From assembly GCF_016890225.1 (NCBI RefSeq), contig NZ_JAFELM010000043.1, forward strand, positions 1 through 64,000: a DNA stretch of 64,000 nucleotides, in the 5' to 3' direction. A program made the position numbers and the translations under genes. This DNA is from Bacillus suaedaesalsae (lineage in GTDB: Bacteria > Bacillota > Bacilli > Bacillales > SA4). The notes beneath the pieces are model-generated. The model was not told where the DNA came from, ran no database searches, and saw nothing but the letters and a program-made list of their open reading frames with translations. Shown in pieces: positions 35,875 to 43,660 of this stretch (within the stretch, counting starts at the first letter, position 1; every line of letters begins with the position of its first letter).

Positions 35875-36261
35875 TCAGTTTTTTCGAATAGCTTCTCTAG
35901 CAAGTTTATCCGCCACCGGATTTTGTGAACTTGGAATCCACTTTATAAAAAATAAGTCAAATTGTTTGGATAACTCTAATGCTTTTTCTAAAAGTGGTAG
36001 ATACTGTTTGTTTTTTACATATTCTTTTTCCATTGCTTGGTCTACTAATTGTGAGTCAGTACGAAATGAAACAATACTTAGTTTCTTTTCTATACATATC
36101 TCTAAAGCCTTTATTAGTGAATAATACTCAGCTTCATGATTAGACATAGTTCCAAGAGGGATTGAATGCTGTTCAACAATTCCATTGCCTTTAATAAAGA
36201 TGCCCGCTCCAGATGGACCTGGATTGCCACTACTTGCGCCATCAATATACACTTCTATCAA
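35875..36261 (-). CDS. ypdQ: RNase HI-like protein YpdQ
   Basis: About 128 residues. All four RNase H acidic residues are present: Asp7 (IEVYIDGASSGNPG), Glu43 (SNHEAEYYS), Asp69 (FRTDSQLV) and Asp118 (NPVADKLA). RNase HI cleaves RNA in RNA-DNA hybrids. The B. subtilis homologue YpdQ was reported without clear RNase H activity, so function should not be assumed from motifs. TTG 36261 lies seven bases after GGAGG; the TTG at 36267 is too close to it. It is divergent from ypeP. Confidence 0.85.
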   Translation of the reverse strand: MIEVYIDGASSGNPGPSGAGIFIKGNGIVEQHSIPLGTMSNHEAEYYSLIKALEICIEKKLSIVSFRTDSQLVDQAMEKEYVKNKQYLPLLEKALELSKQFDLFFIKWIPSSQNPVADKLAREAIRKN

Positions 36262-36421
36262 GAGCAATCCTCCTTTAAATTTCTATGAAACATACTATAT
36301 CATTGTTTCAACATAACGAGAAGTGGAATGTTTCTTTATTTCTATCCTAATATATAAGTATGTATAAGCGATAAAAACTAAGGGAAAATGAAGATATCGA
36401 TAAATTGGAGGCTGAACGAAA

Positions 36422-37081
36422 GTGAAAGTTTGGATTGAATGGAAATATAAAACCGCTAAAAACTTAGTTACTACTCTTACATCAGAAGTCATGTCTGCAA
36501 AACAAGCATTGCTTTTGGCTAATGACTTTTTGAAAACAGGTAGAACAAAGGAAGTTGTATTTTATGATGAGCAGCATACGATGTGGACGAAAAAGGAATT
36601 CGAAAAGCTTTTAGAGGAAATCGTAGAAGAACCAAATGATATTGAAGTGTTTTTTGACGGAGGTTACGATGTAGATACTAAGCAAGCTGGAATTGGTGTT
36701 GTCATTTACTATACGAGAAATAATCAAAACTTTAGAATAAGAGAGAACGTATTTATAGATCAGCTGGGCTCTAATAACGAAGCAGAGTATGCAGCTTTTT
36801 GGCAAGCTGTTTTACGTTTGGAGGAACTAGGAGTTCATAATATGCCTGTACAATTTAAAGGTGACTCCCAAGTTGTATTAAATCAATTATCGGGTGAATG
36901 GCCATGCTTTGAGGACGAATTTAATGTCTGGTTAGATCGTATTGAAGAAAAAGTGAAACAATTAGGAATTAGACCAACTTACACTCCAATATCGAGAAAA
37001 GAAAACAAAGAAGCGGATCAATTAGCGTCGCAAGCTTTACAAGGAACAATGGTTTCTAGTCACCTAAATCTCTCAGAATAA
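36422..37081 (+). CDS. ypeP: RNase H-like protein YpeP
   Basis: 219 residues. An N-terminal alpha/beta module of about 70 residues (YKTAKNLVTTLTSEVMSAKQ ...) resembles neither the usual hybrid-binding domain nor any I know. It is followed by an RNase H domain with Asp79 (VFFDGGYD), Glu120 (SNNEAEYAAF), Asp148 (FKGDSQVV) and Asp199 (NKEADQLA). It matches B. subtilis YpeP. A GGAGG sequence lies ten bases before GTG 36422. ypeQ follows in the same direction. Confidence 0.85.
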   Translation: MKVWIEWKYKTAKNLVTTLTSEVMSAKQALLLANDFLKTGRTKEVVFYDEQHTMWTKKEFEKLLEEIVEEPNDIEVFFDGGYDVDTKQAGIGVVIYYTRNNQNFRIRENVFIDQLGSNNEAEYAAFWQAVLRLEELGVHNMPVQFKGDSQVVLNQLSGEWPCFEDEFNVWLDRIEEKVKQLGIRPTYTPISRKENKEADQLASQALQGTMVSSHLNLSE

Positions 37082-37093
37082 GGGGGAAATTAA

Positions 37094-37279
37094 TTGAGGC
37101 AAAGTCGAGTAATTCACGAAGTAAGTGAACTCTTAGATCATTATTGTGAACAATGCTTTGTAAATACGTACTTTAAAAAAGAATTCGGTAAAAGATATGC
37201 CCAAAGGTTTTGTATCAAGGAATGTACGGTAGGAGAAAAGTTGAAGGAATATGGAAAAATCCTTTCATATAGAAATTGA
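37094..37279 (+). CDS. ypeQ: Small zinc-finger protein YpeQ
   Basis: 61 residues, TTG start after AAGGGGGAAA. Two Cys pairs, CEQC (18-21) and CIKEC (40-44), make a likely zinc site in a short helical protein. Position right after ypeP and sequence fit Bacillus YpeQ. Function unknown. A terminator follows. Confidence 0.8.
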   Translation: MRQSRVIHEVSELLDHYCEQCFVNTYFKKEFGKRYAQRFCIKECTVGEKLKEYGKILSYRN

Positions 37280-37284
37280 AAGAG

Positions 37285-37333
37285 GCTGACTCAAAAGGTT
37301 GTTAAATAAAGGCCTTTCAGAGTCAGCATTTTT
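37285..37333 (+). terminator. Terminator of ypeP-ypeQ
   Basis: GCTGACTC (37285-37292) pairs with GAGTCAGC (37320-37327), an inner AAAGGCCTTT-like pairing shortens the loop, and ATTTTTG follows. Confidence 0.78.
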
Positions 37334-37470
37334 GTTTTCGTAGTTATTGTAATAAATTAGGTATTCTGTAGTGATGGCTTGATTCTATCAATAAGGACAA
37401 TTTGTTTTGAATTGTTTGTTTTAGTAATACTTTTTGTAGATAATCTATTATCTATTACATAGTGTAATGA

Positions 37471-37588
37471 AGCGTAAGACACTTGACTCCTGCGGGAGGA
37501 AGAGAAAAGGTTGAGACCCCGCAGGCGAAGCCAAGGAGGCTCAACTTTCTCCCCGCGGAAAGCAAGTGTCTGGAGCGAAATGGAACGG
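37471..37588. repeat. GC-rich Bacillaceae intergenic repeat
   Basis: AGCGTAAGACACTTGACTCC at the left and CGGAAAGCAAGTGTCTGGAG at the right form inverted ends (ACACTTG / CAAGTGT). The middle contains TGCGGGAGGAAGAG, GAGACCCCGCAGGCG and CTCCCCGCGG. Its base composition is far above its surroundings. Similar repeats are common between genes in this family. Confidence 0.7.
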
Positions 37589-37633
37589 ACATCATTTTAA
37601 AATTAACATTCCATTACCAAGTAGAAATAAAAC

Positions 37634-37678
37634 GAGGCTACCCAAAAGTCATCTATTCATGACTTTTGGGACAGCCTC
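37634..37678 (-). terminator. Terminator of the DUF2564 gene
   Basis: GAGGCT-ACCCAAAAGTCAT pairs with ATGACTTTTGGG-ACAGCCTC, and a T-rich stretch follows on the minus strand. Confidence 0.75.
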
Positions 37679-37927
37679 TTATTGTTGTGCTTCAGTAAGC
37701 TGTTGTTCACATTGTTGAAGGAGCGATTCTTGGCGTGCGAGAAATTCACCATCAACACCTGTCTCATCATTTCTAACTGAGTTTAATTGTGTTCTTGCAT
37801 CTTGAATAGCTGACGACGCATCTTGTATAAGCTCTGGGTCCATACTCATTGTTGCTGACCCTACCATTTTTTGTGCTGCTGCTACGCTCATTTCAACTTG
37901 TTTTAAATCGTTAAACGGTTCTGACAT
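37679..37927 (-). CDS. DUF2564-type small protein
   Basis: 82 residues, MSEPFNDLKQVEMSVAAAQK, wholly helical with repeated Ala/Gln/Glu (ASSAIQDARTQLNSVRND, LARQESLLQQCEQQLTEAQ). The N-terminal pattern fits the Bacillus DUF2564 family as I remember it. A GGAG-type ribosome site (AAGGAGAATG) precedes the ATG. Function unknown. Confidence 0.72.
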   Translation of the reverse strand: MSEPFNDLKQVEMSVAAAQKMVGSATMSMDPELIQDASSAIQDARTQLNSVRNDETGVDGEFLARQESLLQQCEQQLTEAQQ

Positions 37928-38070
37928 CGGTCATTCTCCTTTCACATTATCAACTATAGATTCACCGAAAAAAGAAGAACTATACATGAAGAAAAACTGT
38001 ATAAAATCCCGGAATACTCTCCTTATTATGCTCATATATTGAAGAAAATTATAGTTGGGAGAGTGTACGA

Positions 38071-38328
38071 ATGTATCGTACCAATATAGACGGACAAAAA
38101 GTTGTAATTCGCTTCACACAAACTCAACAAAGCTTCGATTATCATATTGTGGACGAAGCAATTAAATCAATACTTCAACTACAAAGTAAAATCCTCCTAT
38201 ATAAAAAACAGTGCATAGCCACAATTATAGATTCATTTGGATATGTAGTCTCATACGTGCAAGATGGGGAAATACTAGATATTCAAATTCAAAATATTAT
38301 CCCATTTGATAATGTGTTTAATAAATAA
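38071..38328 (+). CDS. Hypothetical protein, 85 aa
   Basis: ATG 38071 follows GTTGGGAGAGTG. MYRTNIDGQKVVIRFTQTQQ and later strands (CIATIIDSFGYVVSYVQDGE) suggest a small soluble alpha/beta protein. No signal peptide, motif or family recognised. It stands alone between opposing genes. Confidence 0.6.
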   Translation: MYRTNIDGQKVVIRFTQTQQSFDYHIVDEAIKSILQLQSKILLYKKQCIATIIDSFGYVVSYVQDGEILDIQIQNIIPFDNVFNK

Positions 38329-38423
38329 GGCTATTTTCGAAATAATGTGAAACACAACTTCTTTGACGAACGGGTTGCACCGATACCTAACCAGAGTTTC
38401 TATATTTTTTTGAAAAAAATAAT

Positions 38424-39548
38424 CTATGCAAGAACACCATAATTAACAGCATCCTGAACAATTAGATCCATCGGAGTTATTTTTGTTAAACTACCATGAT
38501 AATTCTCTAAGTTAACTTTCAATTTCATACTAAACTCTTCTGAAGATAGAATAGTGACTAATTGGTGTTCAAATGATACTAAATTGTCATTAAAAGGCAA
38601 TATTGTTATAAGACCATGTTCTAGTAGTGCATCGACATTGATTTTTTCTTGGCCAGGTAAATGAGTATAAATAAATATAGGCTTTCGTTTCATTAAACAT
38701 TCACTTACGGTAATCCCTCCAGGTTTTGTTAAAACAGCATCCATTGAATCATATAACGTGTTTAACTGTTTTTTACATGAAATATAACGATAAGGGCAAA
38801 TCCTTGGATGATCTTGCTTTACTAAACGTTTATAAAGCTTTTCGTTACTGCCGCATAATACGTGATATTGTATGTGCCCATCACGTTGAACATTTCCTAA
38901 TATACGGTCTAATTTTCCTACTCCTAAACTACCCCCTGTTAAAAGGACTTGAAATTTCGTTTTATCTTTCATTACTCTAGAATCAAAATGAAATTCTTCA
39001 TGCACGGGAATACCTGTCGAATAAATTGATTCCGGATTAACACCTTTCGTTAATAAATATTGTTTCATAGATGGTAGTGATATAAAATGTGCATCAACAG
39101 CTGTTGTTCCCCAAATGTGATGGATAAAGTAATCTGTGTATACATTGATAAGCTTTGCGTTACATATCCCTTGTTTTTTAAGTTTACAAATTAAATATGA
39201 AGGTAAAGCGTGTGAACAAACAATATGGGTTGGATTTTGTTCTTGTATTAACTTTTTCATGGAGCGTAAAAATAGAACCTCATATAACTTGAACTCTTTA
39301 GTTTCGTCTAAAGATTCATATACTGATTTTTTGTACAACCAATGATACATATTTGGAAAGTAATCGATCCATTTTATATATATCGTTGAAATAAGGGGCT
39401 CCATTTTTTTATAGGTATAACTTAATATATCAACCTTTTCCCATTTCACGAAGTTATACTCCTCATTTAATTGATGAGTCATCGTTGTAACAACTTGATG
39501 GTGACCTGATGGTATTTGTAAAAATGGTAAAAATAATACCTTTAACAT
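38424..39548 (-). CDS. MurG/UgtP-like glycosyltransferase (YkoN-like)
   Basis: 374 residues of the GT-B fold. The N-terminal MLKVLFLPFLQIPSGHHQV resembles diacylglycerol glucosyltransferases such as UgtP. The C-terminal donor site shows LLTGGSLGVGK, YDSMDAVLTKPGGITVSECL and IFIYTHLPGQEKINVDAL. It probably adds a sugar from a UDP donor to a lipid at the inner membrane face. The ykoP-like gene starts 151 bp away on the other strand and ykoQ-like follows, as in the B. subtilis yko cluster. Confidence 0.82.
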   Translation of the reverse strand: MLKVLFLPFLQIPSGHHQVVTTMTHQLNEEYNFVKWEKVDILSYTYKKMEPLISTIYIKWIDYFPNMYHWLYKKSVYESLDETKEFKLYEVLFLRSMKKLIQEQNPTHIVCSHALPSYLICKLKKQGICNAKLINVYTDYFIHHIWGTTAVDAHFISLPSMKQYLLTKGVNPESIYSTGIPVHEEFHFDSRVMKDKTKFQVLLTGGSLGVGKLDRILGNVQRDGHIQYHVLCGSNEKLYKRLVKQDHPRICPYRYISCKKQLNTLYDSMDAVLTKPGGITVSECLMKRKPIFIYTHLPGQEKINVDALLEHGLITILPFNDNLVSFEHQLVTILSSEEFSMKLKVNLENYHGSLTKITPMDLIVQDAVNYGVLA

Positions 39549-39699
39549 TTTATTCTCCTCATTGTTGTGTTGTATTTATTATAGTATGAGGAGAGATTGA
39601 GACTTTCATGTACTAAAACACCCTTAATTTTCCAAAATAATATTGTAGTCAAAAGGTGAAGAATATTATTGTGAATATGTAAATAAAGGGGAATTGAAC

Positions 39700-40260
39700 G
39701 TGGGGAATATGGTAAGGAGTTGGTTGCTACTTCTATGGGTTTTACTTGATCCGATATATTATTCCTTTACCCGGCTATCATATATCCAAGATCAAAAATC
39801 TAACATCTTTAGAGTGAGAATAACTAGATATAAAGGCAGAGAAGCGTTACTTTCAGACGGAATTACAATTAAAAAAAATGATATGTTGATTAAAATCCAT
39901 TTACATAATGCGAGATTGTTAAATGATTTAGATAAAGTGACTTGCGATGTAACGAGGGGAAGATTTGTTTTTAAAAGGGTGTTAGAATCATTACCTGGTT
40001 TAGCCAGTTATATTGAACTTCACCCTAGGCGTGATGAGATAAAAGGTATTATTGGAATCACTACATTGCATAAAGGATGTAGACGTTTAGGATTTGAGAC
40101 TTATGATATAAAAAACCGCTATTATCGTACGTTAAAACAAATCCCATTTCTAGTAATTAGTGTACTCTCATCTAAAAACTTCTCAAAAATCCAAAAGCAA
40201 CAACCAAAATACTTATTTATGTCAACCGAATCACTTACTAGTCGTTATAAAGTCAACTAA
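39700..40260 (+). CDS. YkoP-like protein
   Basis: About 186 residues. A hydrophobic N-terminus (MVRSWLLLLWVLLDPIYYSF) precedes a soluble domain with ITIKKNDMLIKIHLHNARLL. This motif and the neighbours match B. subtilis YkoP, of unknown function. GTG 39700 has AAAGGGG eight bases upstream; TTG 39694 is too close. Linked to YkoN- and YkoQ-like genes, so a role in envelope lipid or glycan metabolism is plausible. Confidence 0.72.
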   Translation: MGNMVRSWLLLLWVLLDPIYYSFTRLSYIQDQKSNIFRVRITRYKGREALLSDGITIKKNDMLIKIHLHNARLLNDLDKVTCDVTRGRFVFKRVLESLPGLASYIELHPRRDEIKGIIGITTLHKGCRRLGFETYDIKNRYYRTLKQIPFLVISVLSSKNFSKIQKQQPKYLFMSTESLTSRYKVN

Positions 40261-40331
40261 CAACAACTACCACTATTCAACACGTCTCCTGTTTACTATA
40301 CTTGAGAAAGTAAACAAGGAGGGGAACAATA

Positions 40332-41189
40332 GTGGTTTATTTACTTATTAGCTTCCTATTACTTTTCATTCTAGCAACCTATGGTTTTAGAAAAGGAAAC
40401 CAAAATACATCGGATATCTCCGTTCAATATATACAGATAACGAACAACGATCAACAACCTGCTACTCCAAAATCTCTTTCAATTCTTCATTTATCCGATC
40501 TACATCTTGAAAATATCTCAATATCACCACAAGAATTGTATAATAAGGTAGTGAATGAAAAAATAGACCTTATCGCTCTTACAGGAGATTTTCTAGATCG
40601 AAAGAGAACGATAGCAAAGTTAAAACCATATTTAGAAGTATTAGAAAGACTACGTCCAACGTACGGCACATATGCGGTATTTGGAAATCATGATTACGTA
40701 CTAAGTAGAGAGCCGTTTAACCGTTTAACACGAATGTTAGAAGAACATGGTTGTCAAACCCTTCGCAATGAAAGTGTAATTATTCAAACAAAACAAGGCC
40801 CCATTAATATTATTGGTATTGATGACTTTAGTACAGGAAGAAGTGACCTAGAAGAATCGTACGAAAATGTGGGTGCAGGATACAAACTCGTCTTAACGCA
40901 CGATCCTAATATCGTTATGCATATGAAAGATTATTATTTCGATTATTTGTTGGCTGGTCATTTCCATGGAGGGCAAATCTGCTATCCAAAGCCATATCAT
41001 TTAGTGAAAATGGGGAAATTAGTAAAACTTAATATGGTCAAAGGATTACACTATTTTCATAACAAACCATTTTATATTAGTGAAGGTTTAGGGCAAACTG
41101 GATTAAATATTCGTGTTGGAAGTAGACCTGAAATTACATTCCATAAGGTAACCATTCAGAATAATCAAGAGATTAAATTATCATCCTAA
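40332..41189 (+). CDS. Membrane-anchored metallophosphoesterase (YkoQ-like)
   Basis: 285 residues. After an N-terminal membrane helix (MVYLLISFLLLFILATYGF), all calcineurin-like motifs occur: HLSDLHLEN, LTGDFLD, FGNHDYV, LTHDPN and GHFHGGQ. Fits the YkoQ/YaeI group, which may cleave phospholipid head groups. An eight-bp inverted repeat (TGTTTACT/AGTAAACA) lies just before its AAGGAGGGG site. It follows the YkoP-like gene and ends with a terminator. Confidence 0.87.
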   Translation: MVYLLISFLLLFILATYGFRKGNQNTSDISVQYIQITNNDQQPATPKSLSILHLSDLHLENISISPQELYNKVVNEKIDLIALTGDFLDRKRTIAKLKPYLEVLERLRPTYGTYAVFGNHDYVLSREPFNRLTRMLEEHGCQTLRNESVIIQTKQGPINIIGIDDFSTGRSDLEESYENVGAGYKLVLTHDPNIVMHMKDYYFDYLLAGHFHGGQICYPKPYHLVKMGKLVKLNMVKGLHYFHNKPFYISEGLGQTGLNIRVGSRPEITFHKVTIQNNQEIKLSS

Positions 41190-41194
41190 AAGCT

Positions 41195-41227
41195 AATAGA
41201 GCTGTGCATTTTATGCACAGCTCTATT
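41195..41227. terminator. Bidirectional terminator
   Basis: AATAGAGCTGTGCAT-TTT-ATGCACAGCTCTATT, between convergent genes and overlapping the stop of the minus-strand gene. Confidence 0.88.
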
Positions 41228-41711
41228 GTTTTACGTTCTGATTTATTGTGGAATGATGAATGAACCTGTATAAACCTCGTACTAATATAAATGTACAAAA
41301 AATTGAGATAAAACTGTACAACCAGTTCCAAGATTTCTTATACCTGATTAACTTTGTATTTTTCTCAAGCCAATCCTCAAAGAGAGCCATTGGGAGACTA
41401 AAAAGAACCCCTTTAAGTATGATGCTTTGTAAATTTGATTCCTTTGTAATTTGATTATAATAAACACATGTAATAGGAAAGAGAAGATAGCTGAAAACAA
41501 CACTAATATCAAAAGATTTTAATAGGTTTGCCGGGTATTTAATATATCCTTTTCGAACAACTATTGTATCTACAAATGAGGAGATGTAGCTCTTTAGTAA
41601 GAAAATTAAAAGCCAGTCCTTACTAGGTGGCTTTCTAATTAAATTGAAGAAGCTAAGGATACCAAAGGCAGTTAAAAATCTTAAAAATCTTTCCTCTTTT
41701 TTATATCTCAT
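41223..41711 (-). CDS. CBO0543-family membrane protein
   Basis: 162 residues with about four hydrophobic helices. FLLKSYISSFVDTIVVRKGYIKYP and YLLFPITCVYYNQIT are family landmarks; the basic C-terminal region holds KKSWNWLYSF. Function unknown; members are common in spore formers. Intact, unlike the copy at 3529-4106, which belongs to a different subgroup. AAGGAAAT precedes the ATG. Confidence 0.75.
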   Translation of the reverse strand: MRYKKEERFLRFLTAFGILSFFNLIRKPPSKDWLLIFLLKSYISSFVDTIVVRKGYIKYPANLLKSFDISVVFSYLLFPITCVYYNQITKESNLQSIILKGVLFSLPMALFEDWLEKNTKLIRYKKSWNWLYSFISIFCTFILVRGLYRFIHHSTINQNVKQ

Positions 41712-41731
41712 TCTTAATTTCCTTCCTCATT

Positions 41732-41840
41732 TTATAAGGCTATTTTCACATAGATTGTTGTTCCTGGAATAGTTTTATAACTACGTAAAGAGTAAGGTTT
41801 CGAGGCATCTTTTCGTGAAGGCAATGAATAGTTCACTATG
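41732..41840. repeat. Fragments of two dispersed repeat families
   Basis: AAGGCTATTTTCACATAGAT (41732 on, continuing TGTTGTTCCTGGAATAG) matches the left arm of the MITE-like element at 6127. GAGGCATCTTTTCGTGAAGG (about 41803 on, continuing CAATGAATA) matches the left half of the repeats at 18541 and 60341. Neither is complete. Confidence 0.5.
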
Positions 41841-41938
41841 TATTGACCTATTAAAGGTAAACGAAATTTGATTAGAATCTACAAACTATACAAAAATTGC
41901 CTTCTATACATAGTGTTACACTGCCACTTAAGGCAGTG

Positions 41939-42097
41939 TTAGTCTTGTGGGTTCGTCTTATCTGTTTTGTTCTTAACGTTACGTTTGTTCCCTTTGCTGT
42001 TATCTCCAGGAACAATTTCATTTGAAAATTCCTCTAATTGATTTCCTCGCTCTGGAGCATTTTGATTTTGGCTTCCTTTATTTGGTCTTTTAGTCAT
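41939..42097 (-). CDS. Small hydrophilic protein, 52 aa
   Basis: ATG 42097 follows TAGGAGGATT and opens MTKRPNKGSQNQNAPERGNQ, ending NKTDKTNPQD. Asn/Gln/Lys-rich and disordered in appearance, like several small spore-associated proteins, but I cannot name it. It starts 10 bp after the stop of the DUF3892 gene, so both share a transcript. Confidence 0.6.
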   Translation of the reverse strand: MTKRPNKGSQNQNAPERGNQLEEFSNEIVPGDNSKGNKRNVKNKTDKTNPQD

Positions 42098-42107
42098 TGG
42101 AATCCTC

Positions 42108-42332
42108 CTAAAATGTGGGTAACTGATCTAAATTGTTTGATGGATCTCCATCTGCATTACTACGGATATACATTTCTCCATCTCTTCCTGCAAATGTGTT
42201 CATACCTTCAAGTTTGTGATTGGAAACTTCAGCTAAAGCTTCTTGGTATGTTAACACTCGGCCAGATGATGTTTTAAACATCGTAATATCTCCATCACCG
42301 TTTCGCTGGACTGCTACAACTGTTTCACTCAT
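42108..42332 (-). CDS. DUF3892-type small protein
   Basis: 74 residues. VVAVQRNGDGDITMFKTSSG-RVLTYQEALAEVSNHKLEG-FAGRDGEMYIRS is the DUF3892 pattern. Likely one small alpha/beta domain. CAGGAGGG precedes a run of three ATGs; the third (42332) has the best spacing. Function unknown. First gene of a two-gene unit with the 52-aa gene. Confidence 0.75.
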   Translation of the reverse strand: MSETVVAVQRNGDGDITMFKTSSGRVLTYQEALAEVSNHKLEGMNTFAGRDGEMYIRSNADGDPSNNLDQLPTF

Positions 42333-42436
42333 CATCATCCCTCCTGTAGCTTATCTTTACCTATCTATCTTAAATATATGTAATCTGTACTAGGTACATA
42401 TGGTATGATGAAGAAAAAATGAAGTGGTGGTTACAA

Positions 42437-42940
42437 TTGGAAATAAGGTCAATCACACCTGAGGATGCAGAACTATTTCTTGCTCTAAGTAAAAGATTGG
42501 ATCAAGAAACAGCATTTATGTTGTATGAGCCAAATGAAAGAAAAACAACAGCTCTTGAACAAAAAAACATGATTGAACGAATAATCTCTGCCAAGAATTC
42601 AACCATTCTGGTAGCAGAACACATTGATAAAATCGTCGGTTTTATAGCATTATTCGGTAATAAAAATCTAAGAAATAAACACTCTGCCTACATCGTAATC
42701 GGAATTTTACAGGATTACACGGGAAAAGGACTTGGAACAAAACTTTTTGAGCAGGGAATCCTATGGGCGAAAGCTCAAAACTTTCACCGCCTTGAGCTAA
42801 CGGTCATGGTACATAATAAAAGTGGGATAGCTTTGTATGAAAAGATGGGTTTCCAACGAGAAGGAATAAAGAAGCATTCTCTAAAAGTTAATGGACAATG
42901 GGTCGATGAATATTACTATTCTTATTTAATGGAGGAATAA
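42437..42940 (+). CDS. GNAT-family N-acetyltransferase
   Basis: About 167 residues. The acetyl-CoA motif is LQDYTGKGLGTKLFEQG, followed by LELTVMVHNKSGIALYEKMGFQREG, as in RimI/SpeG-type enzymes. Substrate unknown. The start is uncertain: TTG 42437 has GTGGTGG six bases upstream, while ATG 42419 has only a weak purine tract. The methyltransferase ATG lies one base after its stop. Confidence 0.83.
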   Translation: MEIRSITPEDAELFLALSKRLDQETAFMLYEPNERKTTALEQKNMIERIISAKNSTILVAEHIDKIVGFIALFGNKNLRNKHSAYIVIGILQDYTGKGLGTKLFEQGILWAKAQNFHRLELTVMVHNKSGIALYEKMGFQREGIKKHSLKVNGQWVDEYYYSYLMEE

Positions 42941-42941
42941 T

Positions 42942-43616
42942 ATGTTTAATTGGCATAAGGAAGCAGAGATGAAGTGGGACGAGAAGGCAACGTTTTGGAA
43001 TAATAATAGTAGAGAAATGTGGGATGAGGGTAGTCGAAGTACAATCATCCCCTTCTTTGAACAATATATAGCGCCACCTTCTACAGTTCTTGACGCGGGC
43101 TGTGGGGATGGGTACGGTTCGTTTAAATTAAGCAAACAAGGTTATGATGTTACGGGGATAGATATCTCTCACCAAATGATTAATAATGCTTCAAAACATA
43201 TAGGTGGTGAATCATTAAAGTTTGTTCAAGGTGACCTTGCCAGGTTACCTTTTCAAGATAATGAATTCAATGCCCTTATCGCCGTTAATTCAATTGAATG
43301 GACTCAAGATCCCTTGGTAGTGCTGCACGAAATGAAGAGGGTAATTAAACAAAAAGGTCATCTATGCGTTGCAATTTTAGGTCCAACGGCAAAGCCAAGA
43401 GAGAATAGCTATCGACGATTATATGGAGACTTTGTAATTTGTAATACCATGATGCCATGGGAGTTCAAAAGACTTGCTTTAGAAAATGGCTTTGATCTAG
43501 TAGATGGACAGGGAATATATAAACGAGGTGTTACTGAAAGTTTGGTTTCGAAGTTTCCAGAGGAATTAAAACAGTCGTTAACCTTTATGTGGGTGTTTAT
43601 GTTTCAAAAACAATAG
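42942..43616 (+). CDS. SAM-dependent class I methyltransferase
   Basis: 224 residues. VLDAGCGDGYGSFKLSKQGYDVTGIDIS is motif I with the Asp in beta-2; ARLPFQDNEFNALIAVNSIEW is motif IV of UbiE/Methyltransf_11 enzymes. Substrate unknown. GGAGG six bases upstream supports ATG 42942. Immediately follows and is probably coupled to the GNAT gene. Confidence 0.85.
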   Translation: MFNWHKEAEMKWDEKATFWNNNSREMWDEGSRSTIIPFFEQYIAPPSTVLDAGCGDGYGSFKLSKQGYDVTGIDISHQMINNASKHIGGESLKFVQGDLARLPFQDNEFNALIAVNSIEWTQDPLVVLHEMKRVIKQKGHLCVAILGPTAKPRENSYRRLYGDFVICNTMMPWEFKRLALENGFDLVDGQGIYKRGVTESLVSKFPEELKQSLTFMWVFMFQKQ

Positions 43617-43660
43617 ATAAGATATTTGTTAATTTCAATTTATAAGTGAGGGGAAAAGCT

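Larger units (their letters stand above)
37280..37678. other. Gene-free region with two terminators and a GC-rich repeat
   Basis: No gene. From left to right it holds the ypeQ terminator, AT-rich DNA, the GC-rich Bacillaceae repeat at 37471-37588, and a hairpin at 37634-37678 that ends the DUF2564 gene coming from the right. Confidence 0.7.
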
